Below, piece by piece: positions 30,993 to 41,232 of a stretch of 64,000 nt of DNA (the stretch's first letter is position 1; the number at the start of each line of letters is the position of its first letter). The notes beneath the pieces were generated by a model. The model saw only the letters and a program-made list of their open reading frames with translations. It was not told the origin of the DNA and did not search any database. Origin of the DNA: Gilliamella sp. Choc5-1 (lineage in GTDB: Bacteria > Pseudomonadota > Gammaproteobacteria > Enterobacterales > Orbaceae); contig NZ_LZHH01000046.1 of assembly GCF_001690595.1 (NCBI RefSeq), positions 33,096 through 97,095 on the forward strand, read 5' to 3'. The translations under genes and the position numbers were made by a program.

Positions 30993-32500
30993 TAAAATCG
31001 ATTTTAGCTTTGTATAAAACGCAATTACTGACCTTTAAAGGCATTGGGTATTTATTTACTAGTATTCGTCTTGTTGGTATGAATTTAATGGCTTTGCTAT
31101 ATATTCGCCAAAGACTTTGTCCTGAGCAAATTGCGATTAGCCAAGAGGGTGTTTGCATTAATTACCGCATGCTTTATTGCCAATCTCAACATTTGGCAAT
31201 GCAATTAGCGTTACATTGTGGTATTAAACCTCATCAAAAAGTCGCTATTATGGCAAATAATCACGCAATTTTGGTTCATACTTTATTTGCAGTGGCAAGG
31301 CTTGGGGCTGATATTTATTTATTAAATACTGAGCTATCGGCAGCACAAGTTAATGATATTAGCAATAATGTGAAATTTGATTGCGTCATTTATGATCCTG
31401 ATGTTACTGCGCTACCACCTATAAAAAACAGTTTGCCGACTTATCATGAAAGCCAAACTTCAGTTTATTCTTTATTAACCGCTTTGCCGTTAGCGCATCA
31501 AACTAAAATTAAAGTAACGCATTTTGCTAAAGTGACCGTTTTAACCAGTGGTACAACGGGGCGCTTTAAGATGGCAGGGCGTAGCAGTAAAGCGCAGAAT
31601 TTTATGCGTCCATTTTTGCAGTTATTAGTAAAATTGAAACTTAGCCATTATAAAAAAATCTATATTGCTACACCGATTTATCATGGTTTTGGCATAGCGA
31701 CTTTATGTATGTCGGTATTATTAGGAGCAACCATGTTTTTAACTAGACGGTTTGAAGCTAAAAAATCATGTCAATTAATTGTTGATAATCAAATTGAAGT
31801 GGTGACATTGGTGCCTTTAATGTTAAATCGAATGCTGACATATTCTGTTGATCAACTCAAAAGTCTAAGTTGTATTATTACTGGTGGGGCACCGATTACT
31901 GCGATGTTGGTTAAACAAACATTAGATCAGCTTGGTAAAGTTTTATTCAATTTATATGGCACGTCTGAAGCTGGCGTTTGTATGATTGCCACTCCTGATG
32001 ATTTAGCTATCAAGCCAACGACAATAGGCAGGCCACTTAAAGGTCTTTGCGCTAAATTAGTAGCAAAAGAAGATAAAAAGGAGCTTTATATCAAATGCGC
32101 TTGGTCAACATTGGGCAATCGTTGGGTTGCAACTGGGGATTTAGCAGATAAAGATGCAGAGGGATTTTATTACCTAAAAGGTCGAGTAGATGACATGATT
32201 GTTTCAGGTGGGGAAAACGTTTATCCGTTTGAGCTAGAGCAACATTTACTGTCGCATCTTGAAATTAAAGATACCGCTGTTATTAGTGTTCCTGATACGG
32301 AATTTGGGCAACGGTTAGTAGCTTTTGTTGTTTTAGTACCTAATAGTAAACTAACCGAAACAGTATTATTGGGTTGGTTAAAGTCTCAAATTGCCCGTTA
32401 TCAAATGCCGAAAAAGATCAATATTATTGATCAATTGCCCATGACAAAGATCGGTAAAGTTGATCGAAAACGACTAACTCAACTGTATTTGTCTTGTTAG
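30989..32500 (+). CDS. AMP-dependent acyl-CoA synthetase/ligase
   Basis: 503 residues of the ANL superfamily. Motifs in order: TSGTTGRFKMAG (A3), YGTSEAG (A5), GDLADKDAEGFYYLKGR (A7-A8), GGENVYPFELE, and the C-terminal catalytic Lys in MTKIGKVDRKR (A10). In the A3 loop the usual Pro-Lys-Gly is Phe-Lys-Met, an unusual change. By family it activates a carboxylic acid with ATP; a fatty acid is likely. It is translationally coupled to the SDR gene. Confidence 0.75.
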   Translation: MIKSILALYKTQLLTFKGIGYLFTSIRLVGMNLMALLYIRQRLCPEQIAISQEGVCINYRMLYCQSQHLAMQLALHCGIKPHQKVAIMANNHAILVHTLFAVARLGADIYLLNTELSAAQVNDISNNVKFDCVIYDPDVTALPPIKNSLPTYHESQTSVYSLLTALPLAHQTKIKVTHFAKVTVLTSGTTGRFKMAGRSSKAQNFMRPFLQLLVKLKLSHYKKIYIATPIYHGFGIATLCMSVLLGATMFLTRRFEAKKSCQLIVDNQIEVVTLVPLMLNRMLTYSVDQLKSLSCIITGGAPITAMLVKQTLDQLGKVLFNLYGTSEAGVCMIATPDDLAIKPTTIGRPLKGLCAKLVAKEDKKELYIKCAWSTLGNRWVATGDLADKDAEGFYYLKGRVDDMIVSGGENVYPFELEQHLLSHLEIKDTAVISVPDTEFGQRLVAFVVLVPNSKLTETVLLGWLKSQIARYQMPKKINIIDQLPMTKIGKVDRKRLTQLYLSC

Positions 32501-32514
32501 TCATATTTTGTAAT

Positions 32515-32904
32515 TTAATGATATTGAATTGGCTGTTCGTCGTTGACTAAAAGTAGACAGGTATTACTTGATAATACGGCTTGCTGTAATCGTTGTTTGT
32601 CTTGTTCATTGAGATTGTTGATGCATGCAACGATATAACTACAGGTTTGGCTTCGTAAAGCCTTTTCTATTGTCGATATTAGATTTTCATTTTTTAAATT
32701 ACTTAAATGAATAACTTTTTGTTTGTCTAACCCTGCAGTATTGATCCATGAACGTTTTAACATTGGGCGTTCAGAAAGCCATAATTGCCATTTTTTGGCT
32801 TTATTAAGTGATTTTAATAAAGGGCGTTGCTGTTGTAGCAATTGTTGAAAAGGTGATTCAAAATGAATTGCCATAAGTTGTTGTGATGAATGCTCGATTA
32901 ACAT
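32515..32904 (-). CDS. sulA: SOS cell-division inhibitor SulA-like
   Basis: 129 residues, shorter than E. coli SulA (169) but matching its core: KKWQLWLSERPMLKRSWI, TAGL, KVIHLSNL and the end (YSVVIGWL-like SYIVACINNL). SulA blocks FtsZ after DNA damage. GAGG lies 6 bases before the ATG. Two LexA-type boxes sit just upstream, which makes the assignment firm despite the shorter N-terminus. Confidence 0.85.
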   Translation of the reverse strand: MLIEHSSQQLMAIHFESPFQQLLQQQRPLLKSLNKAKKWQLWLSERPMLKRSWINTAGLDKQKVIHLSNLKNENLISTIEKALRSQTCSYIVACINNLNEQDKQRLQQAVLSSNTCLLLVNDEQPIQYH

Positions 32905-32917
32905 AATAACCTCAATA

Positions 32918-32948
32918 CTGTCTCTACATACAGTGTATATTAATACAG
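32918..32948. promoter_or_regulatory. LexA box(es) controlling sulA
   Basis: CTGT-N8-ACAG (32918-32933) matches the LexA consensus and is followed directly by a second, one-mismatch box GTGT-N8-ACAG (32933-32948). They lie 14-44 bp before the sulA start. Confidence 0.85.
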
Positions 32949-33010
32949 TGTTTCGGTATTGTAAACTCTATTTATGATTATTTTTTGTATTATTTGTTAA
33001 TTAAATCACT

Positions 33011-33388
33011 TTAAGAACGCAAATATTGATACGATAAAATCCCTAAAAATGTCATTAAAACTGAGCCAATTACATGAATCAATATGGCTGCTAAGCCCCA
33101 AGATATTCGACCTTCTTGTAAAAAGTTAACAATTTCGGCTGAAAAAGTTGAAAAGGTTGATAGTCCTCCACAAAAACCAGTTATCACCATTAAACGCCAT
33201 TCGGCAGAAAGGCTAGAATGGTTAAAAAAAGCAATGGCAAAACCAATAATATAACCAGCAATCAAATTAGACAGTAATGTGCCTAGCGGAATAGCAAAAG
33301 CAATAATATTTAATTTAAGCGATAAAAACCAACGCAACAAACCACCCGCCACCGAACCGACCGAAATAGCTAAAATCAGTTTTAACAT
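33011..33388 (-). CDS. crcB: fluoride channel CrcB/Fluc
   Basis: 125 residues with four hydrophobic helices and the family signature GFCGGLSTFSTFSAE near residue 72, plus the N-terminal GGLLRWFLS. The protein exports fluoride as a dual-topology dimer. No fluoride riboswitch was seen upstream. It is divergent from the riboflavin synthase gene. Confidence 0.9.
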   Translation of the reverse strand: MLKLILAISVGSVAGGLLRWFLSLKLNIIAFAIPLGTLLSNLIAGYIIGFAIAFFNHSSLSAEWRLMVITGFCGGLSTFSTFSAEIVNFLQEGRISWGLAAILIHVIGSVLMTFLGILSYQYLRS

Positions 33389-33579
33389 AATGATATGTCC
33401 TTGCTTATATACTGAAATAAAAAGTTACTTTATAAAATTGAAATATGAATTTGCTATCAATATTAATAATAATTGATCAATAAACATTTGAAACGATCAT
33501 ACCAGTAGAAAATAGAAATAGGAAATTCTAATCAGATTGAGATAGAATATTTAGCATTATCAAGAATTGAGGTTTATAT

Positions 33580-34185
33580 ATGTTTACAGGTATTGTGCAA
33601 GGTGTTGGTCAGATCATTGATATTGAAGATAAAGATAAATTAAGAAAATATAAAGTTAAATTACCCCATCAATTGGTCGATAAAATTGAAATTGGTGCTT
33701 CAATTGCTAATGATGGTTGTTGCTTGACAGTGACAAGTTTTGAGCAAGATTGGGTAACGTTTGATATTATGCAAGAAACCCTAGCGTTAACAACATTAGG
33801 CAATAAAAAAATCCACGATTTTGTCAATATTGAACGTAGCGCAAAATATGGCGATGAAGTGGGTGGGCATATTATGTCTGGTCATATTTCTTGCACAGCA
33901 ACTATAATTGATATTCAAAAAACAGCAACCAATTGCCAAATGACATTACAGTTGCCAGCACAATTTAGTAAGTATGTATTATATAAAGGCTTTATTGGGA
34001 TTGATGGTGCAAGCTTGACAGTTGGCAAGGTTAGCGATAACTGTTTTCATATTCATCTAATTCCCGAAACACTCGCTGTTACTACCTTAAACGCAAAAAG
34101 AGTTGGGGACAAAGTTAATATCGAAATCGACTCACAAACTCAAGCAATTGTCGATACGGTTGAGCGAGTGCTTGCCACTAGATAA
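33580..34185 (+). CDS. ribE: riboflavin synthase, alpha subunit
   Basis: 201 residues with the duplicated lumazine-binding barrel. Each half has its signature: MFTGIVQGVG with GGHIMSGHIS in the first, and LTVGKVSDNCFHIHLIPETL in the second. It converts two 6,7-dimethyl-8-ribityllumazine molecules to riboflavin. The gene is monocistronic; no FMN riboswitch was seen. Confidence 0.95.
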   Translation: MFTGIVQGVGQIIDIEDKDKLRKYKVKLPHQLVDKIEIGASIANDGCCLTVTSFEQDWVTFDIMQETLALTTLGNKKIHDFVNIERSAKYGDEVGGHIMSGHISCTATIIDIQKTATNCQMTLQLPAQFSKYVLYKGFIGIDGASLTVGKVSDNCFHIHLIPETLAVTTLNAKRVGDKVNIEIDSQTQAIVDTVERVLATR

Positions 34186-34310
34186 TCTACTTATATTAAA
34201 AATATTTGTGCTAATTTTTAATTATTTGCGTTACATAAATATTCCATTTTTATTATAAGGATATAGAAAAAGCCTATATTTTTATTAAAAGTTTAGTTTT
34301 TGCTATAATT

Positions 34311-35195
34311 TTATACTTTGTCATCGATTCCTTGCGGTGCAACGGCAGTAATTAACTGATCAAACAGAGGCGTTTTTTGAATTAAATATTTTTCTTCCAA
34401 AGTACTTGGAACTTTTGTTATATTTACTAACCCTAAATAAGATAAATAACGGTCAAAATTTCTAAAATAATAACAGTACTTAAGGCTTTTTTTATTGTGC
34501 CTAAACTGCGAGTTGTTATTATTATCGATTAATAATTGAGGGAAAGCTTTAAAATACTTATCTGTATAAAACTCAGCTGGTTGTGGTTTGTCGCCATATT
34601 TCGCTAGCAATACTAGGGTAAACCCAAATCCCAATTGGCCAATTTCAAAATTACCATAACCATCAAAATATCCCCAATTAAATTGATAGGTTAAAACATG
34701 TAATATGCCATGCAGTAACGCAGGCTTATTATTAAGTAGTTTCTTGCCATGATGAGTTAGAGAGAGTTTGTTGTGGCGTTGTTTACACAAACGATAAATC
34801 TTTAATATTATTCTGGCTAACTGTACTGCAATAGTATCTTGCTCTTTAATTACGTTTTTGGAACTCATTTCAATTGCTAATTCAGGTGGGCCTAAAACAT
34901 AAAGTGCTTTTACCCATTTGGGCGGTAAATTACCGACTTTTGTTAATAGTAGGTTTTCCTGCTCTTCTAAAATAGACATAAGCAAGCAGGTTTGATTAAG
35001 TAAAGGAATCTCTTTGTAGGCTTTATCTGAAAGTACATTAATCTTAAGCGGGGAGCGAGGATCATTTAAAAAATTCAGCAAAGATCCCATTTCATAAGGG
35101 GAATAACCCTCAAAATCCTCATGAGGTAAATTATTAACCTTATCAATAAGTGTATCAATATGTGATATTATCCATTCATTTTCTTGGTTTATCAT
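34311..35195 (-). CDS. hypothetical protein, 294 residues
   Basis: Not recognised with certainty. It is a soluble, mostly helical protein with an N-terminal segment EGYSPYEMGSLLNFL, a middle segment KLSLTHHGKKLL that resembles a winged-helix turn, and an aromatic block YQFNWGYFDGYG. Similar layouts occur in uncharacterised bacterial proteins that start with a 'SPxEM' segment. The gene is monocistronic between ribE (convergent) and mmuM. Confidence 0.55.
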   Translation of the reverse strand: MINQENEWIISHIDTLIDKVNNLPHEDFEGYSPYEMGSLLNFLNDPRSPLKINVLSDKAYKEIPLLNQTCLLMSILEEQENLLLTKVGNLPPKWVKALYVLGPPELAIEMSSKNVIKEQDTIAVQLARIILKIYRLCKQRHNKLSLTHHGKKLLNNKPALLHGILHVLTYQFNWGYFDGYGNFEIGQLGFGFTLVLLAKYGDKPQPAEFYTDKYFKAFPQLLIDNNNNSQFRHNKKSLKYCYYFRNFDRYLSYLGLVNITKVPSTLEEKYLIQKTPLFDQLITAVAPQGIDDKV

Positions 35196-35364
35196 AGTTA
35201 ATTCCTAAAAATATTTATCGATACTTATAATACCTAAAATCAGCACTTAAATAAAATTACTGTATTTTCTAATCTTTCTATAGTGTTTTATCGATCAGGC
35301 TTTGGGCGGTTTTAAGTGCTACGATTTGATTATCATAGATTATTACGCCCAAATCTTAAATGAT

Positions 35365-36306
35365 TTAGTTATCTTTTAATAACCTTGCAATTTCGGTAAT
35401 ATCGCTTGGTGTTGTTTGACAGCACCCCCCAATTAACGTAGCCCCTAGTTTTGTCCATAAAGGTAATTGGTTGGCAAAGGTACAATCGTGATGGTGATTT
35501 TTATGCCATTGTTTGGTAGTTGGATCGTATTGCTCGCCAGAATTTGGGTAGACAATCAGTGGTTTTTGCGTAAGTTTTTGCAACGATTCTAACGCAGCGG
35601 TAACACTTTCTAAGGCAATGCAGTTAATACCAATACTAACCACTTGTTGGCAGTGATTTAGATATTCGATTACTAAAGGTAGTGGTGTGCCGTCGCTAAG
35701 ATGATTGGCATCTTTTAATGTTAACGAAAACCAGCTTGTTACTATTGGAAATTTTTCAAGAAGTTTTGTGAGAGCTTTGATTTCAGCAAAAGAGGGCAAT
35801 GTTTCGCAGGCCAGTAGATCGACTTTTGCATCAACTAATGCTTTGATGCGGTCATAGTGAAAATCAATAAATTCTGATTCAGAAAGTTGATAATCGCCCG
35901 TATATTCAGAGCCATTTGCAAGATAAGCACCATAAGGGCCAACCGAACCTGCAATTAGTAACGTTTTATTTTGTTTTGTTTCGTCTAGATATTGGCACTT
36001 TGCTTGCTTGGCAAGCTCGACACTGGTTTTTATGAGTTTTATGGATTGATCTAGTGTGATCCCCTTTTTAGCAAATCCTAATGGTGTAGCTTGATAACTG
36101 GCGGTAATGGCGCAATCTGCGCCAGCACTAAAATAGTCATAATGGACTTGGCGAATCAGTTCGGGTTGTTCTATTAACACTTTTGCTGACCATAAACTGT
36201 CGTTAAGATCGCACCCGCGGCGTTGTAACTCGCTAGCAAGTGCACCGTCAACTATGATATGTTTTTTTTGTTTTAGTAATGCGTTAATAGGATTGTTATT
36301 GATCAT
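35365..36306 (-). CDS. mmuM: homocysteine S-methyltransferase MmuM
   Basis: 313 residues from the ATG at 36306, which matches the E. coli MmuM start (about 310 residues) and overlaps mmuP by 11 bp; a longer frame is not supported. Zinc ligands are visible: Cys in [10 protein letters not shown] and the Cys pair in IGGCCQTTP. It transfers a methyl group from S-methylmethionine to homocysteine, making methionine. Confidence 0.93.
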   Translation of the reverse strand: MINNNPINALLKQKKHIIVDGALASELQRRGCDLNDSLWSAKVLIEQPELIRQVHYDYFSAGADCAITASYQATPLGFAKKGITLDQSIKLIKTSVELAKQAKCQYLDETKQNKTLLIAGSVGPYGAYLANGSEYTGDYQLSESEFIDFHYDRIKALVDAKVDLLACETLPSFAEIKALTKLLEKFPIVTSWFSLTLKDANHLSDGTPLPLVIEYLNHCQQVVSIGINCIALESVTAALESLQKLTQKPLIVYPNSGEQYDPTTKQWHKNHHHDCTFANQLPLWTKLGATLIGGCCQTTPSDITEIARLLKDN

Positions 36307-37699
36307 TCTTTTCTGCTCGCTTTGGATTAGATTGAGTAAAATGGTGTGCAATAAAACACAATACTACAAACGGAATACCACAATATAGCGCAATGCGTTG
36401 TTCAGGATCGAATGCTAAACCAATGCAAGCAATCAAACACAAAATAAATCCTAAAATTGGCACCAGTGGGTAAAGTGGCGCTTTATATTTTAAGGCACTG
36501 AGTTCCGTTGCCGATAGTTGTTTTCTAAAAAAGTAGTGTGAAGCACAAATACTTAGCCAAACGGCTACTACGGCAAAGCCTGAAATTGCGGTTAAGGCGA
36601 CAAAAACAGTGTCAGGAGCAATAATACTTGTAAGTAGTGCCAGTAACCCACCTAACATGCTAACCAGAATAGCAAACGCAGGGATACCTTTCTTAGTGAG
36701 TTTGCTGAAGCTTTTAGGTAAAGTGCCCTGATTAGAAAGCGACCATAACATACGCCCAGAAGCATAAAGCCCCGAATTTGCAGCCGATAAAATGGCGGTT
36801 AAAATCACAAAGTTAAGAAAATCAGCCGCATAAGGTAGGCCGATATTTTCAAAAACGGTCACAAAAGGACTTTCGATAACGCCGGCTTGATCCATTGGTA
36901 ATAAGGCGGCCAAGACAAAAACGGTACCAATAAAAAAGATGATAAGCCGTAAAATTGTGGTTTTAATAGCTAATGGGATTGTTTTTTCAGGCTCTTTTGT
37001 TTCACCTGCGGCAATACCTATAAGTTCAGTTCCTGAAAAGGCAAAATTGACCGATACCATCGTCATAATAATCGGGGTGATGCCATTAGGGAACCAACCA
37101 TTATCGGTAATATTGTGTAAAAAAGGCGCAGGGATGTCGTTTTTCATTGGGACAAAGCCAAAAATAGCTGCGGTACCTGCAATAATAAAGATAATAATGG
37201 TGATCACTTTGATAATCGAAAACCAAAATTCACTCTCAGCAAAAAATTGTGCCGTAATGATGTTTAACGCAAAAATGACTGCGCAAAAAATAGAACACCA
37301 TAGCCAAATAGGTGTATTTGGAAACCAATGTTTCATACAAAAGCCTGCTGCGGTAATACTTGAACCGAGTGCGACAGTCCAAGTTAACCAATATAACCAC
37401 GCAACTGTGTATCCTGTTGCTGGGCCAATAAATCGAGAAGCATAAGTATGAAATGCTCCTGTTTCAGGCATAGCAACAGCAAGCTCGCCAAGACATAACA
37501 TAACTAGGTAAACCACTAATGCGCCAATTAAATAGGCGATAATTGTGCCAATTGCTCCTGCGGTTGCAATAATATAGCCAGTGTTAAAAAAGAGACCTGT
37601 ACCAATAACACCACCAAGTGATAGCATAATAAGATGCCGAGTTTTCATGGTGCGTTTGAATTGGTTTTCGTTTGATAAGTTTGTTTGTTGTGTATTCAT
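36296..37699 (-). CDS. mmuP: S-methylmethionine permease MmuP
   Basis: 467 residues of the amino-acid transporter (AAT) group of APC permeases with 12 helices. The N-terminal signature ([17 protein letters not shown]) and [17 protein letters not shown] are typical. Adjacency with mmuM makes S-methylmethionine the likely substrate. Only 22 bp separate it from the ydgA paralogue upstream, so it may share that transcript. Confidence 0.88.
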   Translation of the reverse strand: MNTQQTNLSNENQFKRTMKTRHLIMLSLGGVIGTGLFFNTGYIIATAGAIGTIIAYLIGALVVYLVMLCLGELAVAMPETGAFHTYASRFIGPATGYTVAWLYWLTWTVALGSSITAAGFCMKHWFPNTPIWLWCSIFCAVIFALNIITAQFFAESEFWFSIIKVITIIIFIIAGTAAIFGFVPMKNDIPAPFLHNITDNGWFPNGITPIIMTMVSVNFAFSGTELIGIAAGETKEPEKTIPLAIKTTILRLIIFFIGTVFVLAALLPMDQAGVIESPFVTVFENIGLPYAADFLNFVILTAILSAANSGLYASGRMLWSLSNQGTLPKSFSKLTKKGIPAFAILVSMLGGLLALLTSIIAPDTVFVALTAISGFAVVAVWLSICASHYFFRKQLSATELSALKYKAPLYPLVPILGFILCLIACIGLAFDPEQRIALYCGIPFVVLCFIAHHFTQSNPKRAEKNDQ

Positions 37700-37721
37700 A
37701 GTCTGTGTTATTTAATTTGTA

Positions 37722-39275
37722 TTAATTGTTTTTAAGGATTTTTTGTAAAAAATCGGACTTTTGCAATGTTTGGCCATTTAATTTGACCTCTTGTTTATCT
37801 TTAGCATAATCCACCTCAGAATAGAGTCCTTCAATGTTATTTTTTTCAAAAGTAAATAGTAGTATTTTGCTAAATTCATCTTTTATTATTGATTTTATTG
37901 ATAAATTTTCTTTTTCAATTTCTTCAGGTGTTAGTGCTTCTTTATTTGGGTTTTTTAGTTGAGCTACGGTATAAGCCAATACGTTAAAAGGTGCATCAAC
38001 GTTTAGTTTAAGACTATCAATATTGTCAATATCAACCATAAAACGTTCTAGTCTTGATCGTATTCCTGATAGGGTGACAAAAGCGTTGGCATTAACTTCG
38101 CCCATGGTGTTTCTAAAATTGAATTTATTTAGTGAAATTTTGGGATTTAATAATGTTTGTTCGTCATCAAAATCAGTATTATCAAAACGATTAAATAGCA
38201 TTGAGACAGGAATATTTTGGTAACTAAGATCTAAACTAACACTGCCTAAATTTGGCAAACCGAGTAATAATGATTCTGCATTGGCTTTTAATAAACCATC
38301 AATGGTATTGTTTGTTGGAGTGAAAGTATTTTCTTGATCGACCGTTAAATTGTTAATGATGAGCTTTTGATCATCTGGAACGGATTCCGAAGAGGCGTTA
38401 ATTATAAATGTGATTTTGCCTATTTCAGTGTGATCATTCGGAATTATAGCACCAGTTTTATGAAAAATATCGCCTTGGTATTTCAGATTATCAAAAGTAA
38501 TATGCGGTTCGGTATAGTGATTGTGAGTGCCGAATGCCATTTTATCGGCGTTGAGATTGTAATGTATTCCTGTTTTGTCTGAATTTGGGTAGGCTGATAA
38601 ATTAAATTTCTGTAAGGTGACTTGCGGTTTTGAGAAGTCTTTATCGTTTTTATAAATAAATTTATCGATATTCACGTGGGCATATAATTGAGAAAGATCC
38701 TTATTGAATTCAATATTAATATCACCATCAGACACCTCTAACGAACCACCAATAAACCTCCAAATTTCAGTATTTTTATCGGAATCTGAATTAACAAGAT
38801 TGAGCGCTTTGTTGGCTAATTTTATGGAAAGATCTTCTTGATAGTTCATGCCGATATTGGCGGTAATAAATGGCTGATTACCCGCTAGTTGCCAAAGTTC
38901 TGGCGATAGGGTTTCGCTCATTGCATATTTCATCCACGCCATTTGTGGGGTGAATTTCCATTCTGAAAGGGCAGTAATTGGAAATGGGCCATGGTGAATG
39001 GTAATGTCGTCATTAAAAAGTGTCTTTGTATCGTCAATCAATAAACTTTTTGATGCTAGTTTTACGGTAAGGTGTAATTTTGTTGAAAAAATCGATTGTT
39101 GATAATCGCTATATTCAATCATTATATTGAATAAATCTTGGTCATTGTCAATTTTTTGTGTAATTTGTTCTATTTTTTTGTCGATGTTATTTTTGATTAT
39201 ATTTCCTGTATACCAAGACGAGCCAACGTACCCTAATATTGCAATAATACCTATAGTAATTATGCTTTTCTTCAT
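37722..39275 (-). CDS. YdgA-family (DUF945) protein, paralogue 1
   Basis: 517 residues with an N-terminal anchor (IITIGIIAILGYVGSSWYTG) and the DUF945 hallmarks: HHGPFPITAL near residue 90, and a repeated beta-rich middle. The family ends in LNGQTLQ here, as in E. coli YdgA (LNGQKMS). By family it is a periplasmic or membrane-anchored protein of unknown role. It is the most diverged of three tandem copies. Confidence 0.85.
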   Translation of the reverse strand: MKKSIITIGIIAILGYVGSSWYTGNIIKNNIDKKIEQITQKIDNDQDLFNIMIEYSDYQQSIFSTKLHLTVKLASKSLLIDDTKTLFNDDITIHHGPFPITALSEWKFTPQMAWMKYAMSETLSPELWQLAGNQPFITANIGMNYQEDLSIKLANKALNLVNSDSDKNTEIWRFIGGSLEVSDGDINIEFNKDLSQLYAHVNIDKFIYKNDKDFSKPQVTLQKFNLSAYPNSDKTGIHYNLNADKMAFGTHNHYTEPHITFDNLKYQGDIFHKTGAIIPNDHTEIGKITFIINASSESVPDDQKLIINNLTVDQENTFTPTNNTIDGLLKANAESLLLGLPNLGSVSLDLSYQNIPVSMLFNRFDNTDFDDEQTLLNPKISLNKFNFRNTMGEVNANAFVTLSGIRSRLERFMVDIDNIDSLKLNVDAPFNVLAYTVAQLKNPNKEALTPEEIEKENLSIKSIIKDEFSKILLFTFEKNNIEGLYSEVDYAKDKQEVKLNGQTLQKSDFLQKILKNN

Positions 39276-39465
39276 TGTTTTCTCATTTTTATTGGGGAAT
39301 TTTTAACAATTTTAATTGATTTGCTTCTTATAGGCGATAATTTTTTGATTATTTTAAGTTATTTCATTAAAGGAAAATATAAGCCTTTATGAATTTGTAT
39401 TTTAACGGCAGTCGATCACATCCACCAGCATAGCTGGCGGATCGTTAGGTTAGTTGATTGTTCAG

Positions 39466-40953
39466 CTATAAATTATTAAATAATTGGTTTTTTAACACCT
39501 TTTTACCATTAACACTAACTTCATCACTGTCTTTAGTTAAGCTAATATCTAAATAAAAGCCGTCTGTTTTACCGTTGGTTAACGCTAAAAATGGAAAATT
39601 ATATGTCAGTGATGCTGCTACCGATTGTATCAATTGATTACTTTTTGTTATTTGTTGTTGTGTTACATTGTCATTGTTAGAATTTTCTATTTGTGCTGAT
39701 ATACGTGCTAATACGTCAAATGGTGCTTCAAGCTTGAGTTTTAGCGAATTAATTCTTTCGGAATTTTTTTGAACAAGAGACATATTGTCTATATCAAATA
39801 GATCCAACATTAGACTAATATTTATATCGCCAGAAGGGGTGTGCCAATTGAATTTTTTGATCGATAATTTGGTATGCTGTTCTGGATTAACACTACTCAA
39901 ATCTGTATAATTCATATCCAATTGGCTGCCGAGCCAATATTTATTTAACCTTTGAAGGTCAAAATCGATCGCAATATTACCTAGATTCTGTTTACCATAA
40001 ATTACCGAATCAATATTGGCAAAACACGAACTATCGATGATATTAGTTACGTTATTAAAGACATTTTTTTGATTCATTATAATGTTATTAAAAACCAGAG
40101 GTTTAATATTTGCGGTGTATGGCGATGGGAATTCTAATGTCATTTTATCAATACTGCCTTGCGAATCGCCATTTTGCGTTTTGTAGTTAAAATTTCCCGT
40201 TGATTTGATGTTATCAATATTAACCTTAGTTGGTGAATAACTGATAATACTGTATTTCATATTACCAATATTTGATTGGTAATCAATATAGTCTGAAGTG
40301 CTAAGTGATTTTAGGGATAGATTTAAATCACTAAAGCTAATATTAGCGCTGTTTTCTGAAAAAGATATTTTATCTAACTGCAATTTAGCCATCATATCAG
40401 AACCATCAATATAACTACTAAAGGTAAAATAACCTTTACCTATATCAAAGTCCTTGCTCATGGTTTTAGTTGCTTCACTTGTTAGTTTAGCAATTATATA
40501 TTCGCCATAACTTATTCCCATATGCCCAGTAATAAATGGCCGATTACCTACTAATTTCCAAAGTTTTGGATTAGTTTGTTCGGTCATTTCGTATTCTAAC
40601 CAAGCCATTTGTGGGGTAAATGTACCTTTTGTAAGGGCTGCAATAGGAAAAGGACCATGATGAATGGTAACATCATCATCAAACAGGGTTTGGGGAGTAG
40701 GGGCTTCATCGGAAGATTGATTCTGTGACGCGGTCACCTTTAAGTGGAGTTTAGTTGACAATATCCCTTTGTCATAATTACTTTTTTCAACTGTAAAGGT
40801 GAAATTGTTTTGAATATGGTTAATGTTGTTTGTGATTTGAGATAATTGGTTGTCAATATCTCTTTCAATTATGTTACCCGTGTACCATGCTGTTCCAACG
40901 TAAGCGATTCCTAATACGGCAACGATTCCTATAGCGAGTGTTGTTTTTTTCAT
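39466..40953 (-). CDS. YdgA-family (DUF945) protein, paralogue 2
   Basis: 495 residues. The first 37 residues are almost identical to paralogue 3, including the anchor (LAIGIVAVLGIAYVGTAWY). HHGPFPIAAL and the VNGKKV end are conserved. A 190-bp gap with a hairpin (about 39418-39441) separates it from paralogue 1. Confidence 0.85.
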   Translation of the reverse strand: MKKTTLAIGIVAVLGIAYVGTAWYTGNIIERDIDNQLSQITNNINHIQNNFTFTVEKSNYDKGILSTKLHLKVTASQNQSSDEAPTPQTLFDDDVTIHHGPFPIAALTKGTFTPQMAWLEYEMTEQTNPKLWKLVGNRPFITGHMGISYGEYIIAKLTSEATKTMSKDFDIGKGYFTFSSYIDGSDMMAKLQLDKISFSENSANISFSDLNLSLKSLSTSDYIDYQSNIGNMKYSIISYSPTKVNIDNIKSTGNFNYKTQNGDSQGSIDKMTLEFPSPYTANIKPLVFNNIIMNQKNVFNNVTNIIDSSCFANIDSVIYGKQNLGNIAIDFDLQRLNKYWLGSQLDMNYTDLSSVNPEQHTKLSIKKFNWHTPSGDINISLMLDLFDIDNMSLVQKNSERINSLKLKLEAPFDVLARISAQIENSNNDNVTQQQITKSNQLIQSVAASLTYNFPFLALTNGKTDGFYLDISLTKDSDEVSVNGKKVLKNQLFNNL

Positions 40954-41170
40954 TACTATTCCCTATTTGTTAATTATTTATTTTATTTTAAATTATAACT
41001 CTTGATGATCTGCAAAATTAGGTAATATATTTTCAATATAATCATTCGTTATAAATTTTACTTTTGCAATTCTAATTGATTTTAAATTGTTAGGCGATTA
41101 ATTTTTGAATTAATTTGGGATATCAACTATCTATTGATAGGTTTCTTTTTAAGGGGAAAAGGGGGAAAGG

Positions 41171-41205
41171 AAAAACAAAATTCCACCAATAGTATTGGTG
41201 GAATT
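41171..41205 (-). terminator. terminator after YdgA paralogue 3
   Basis: Perfect 12-bp stem AATTCCACCAAT / ATTGGTGGAATT with an AGT loop. On the minus strand a T-rich tract (TTTGTTTTT) follows. It separates paralogues 3 and 2. Confidence 0.88.
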
Positions 41206-41232
41206 GGTTATTTTGGAAAGTAATTTGGTAAG

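Noticed and set aside
33389..33579. Fluoride riboswitch before crcB or FMN riboswitch before ribE
   Set aside because: No conserved riboswitch core or suitable pairing was seen in this AT-rich interval.
35301..35354. Inverted repeat TTTGGGCG / CGCCCAAA as terminator of mmuM
   Set aside because: The 37-nt loop and missing T tract make a functional terminator doubtful; it lies on the downstream side but was left out as a feature.
40725..40737. GTGACGCGGTCAC as a further matS site
   Set aside because: It breaks the R-N-Y centre and lies in a codon stretch shared in part with the neighbouring paralogue; kept only as a one-mismatch hit.
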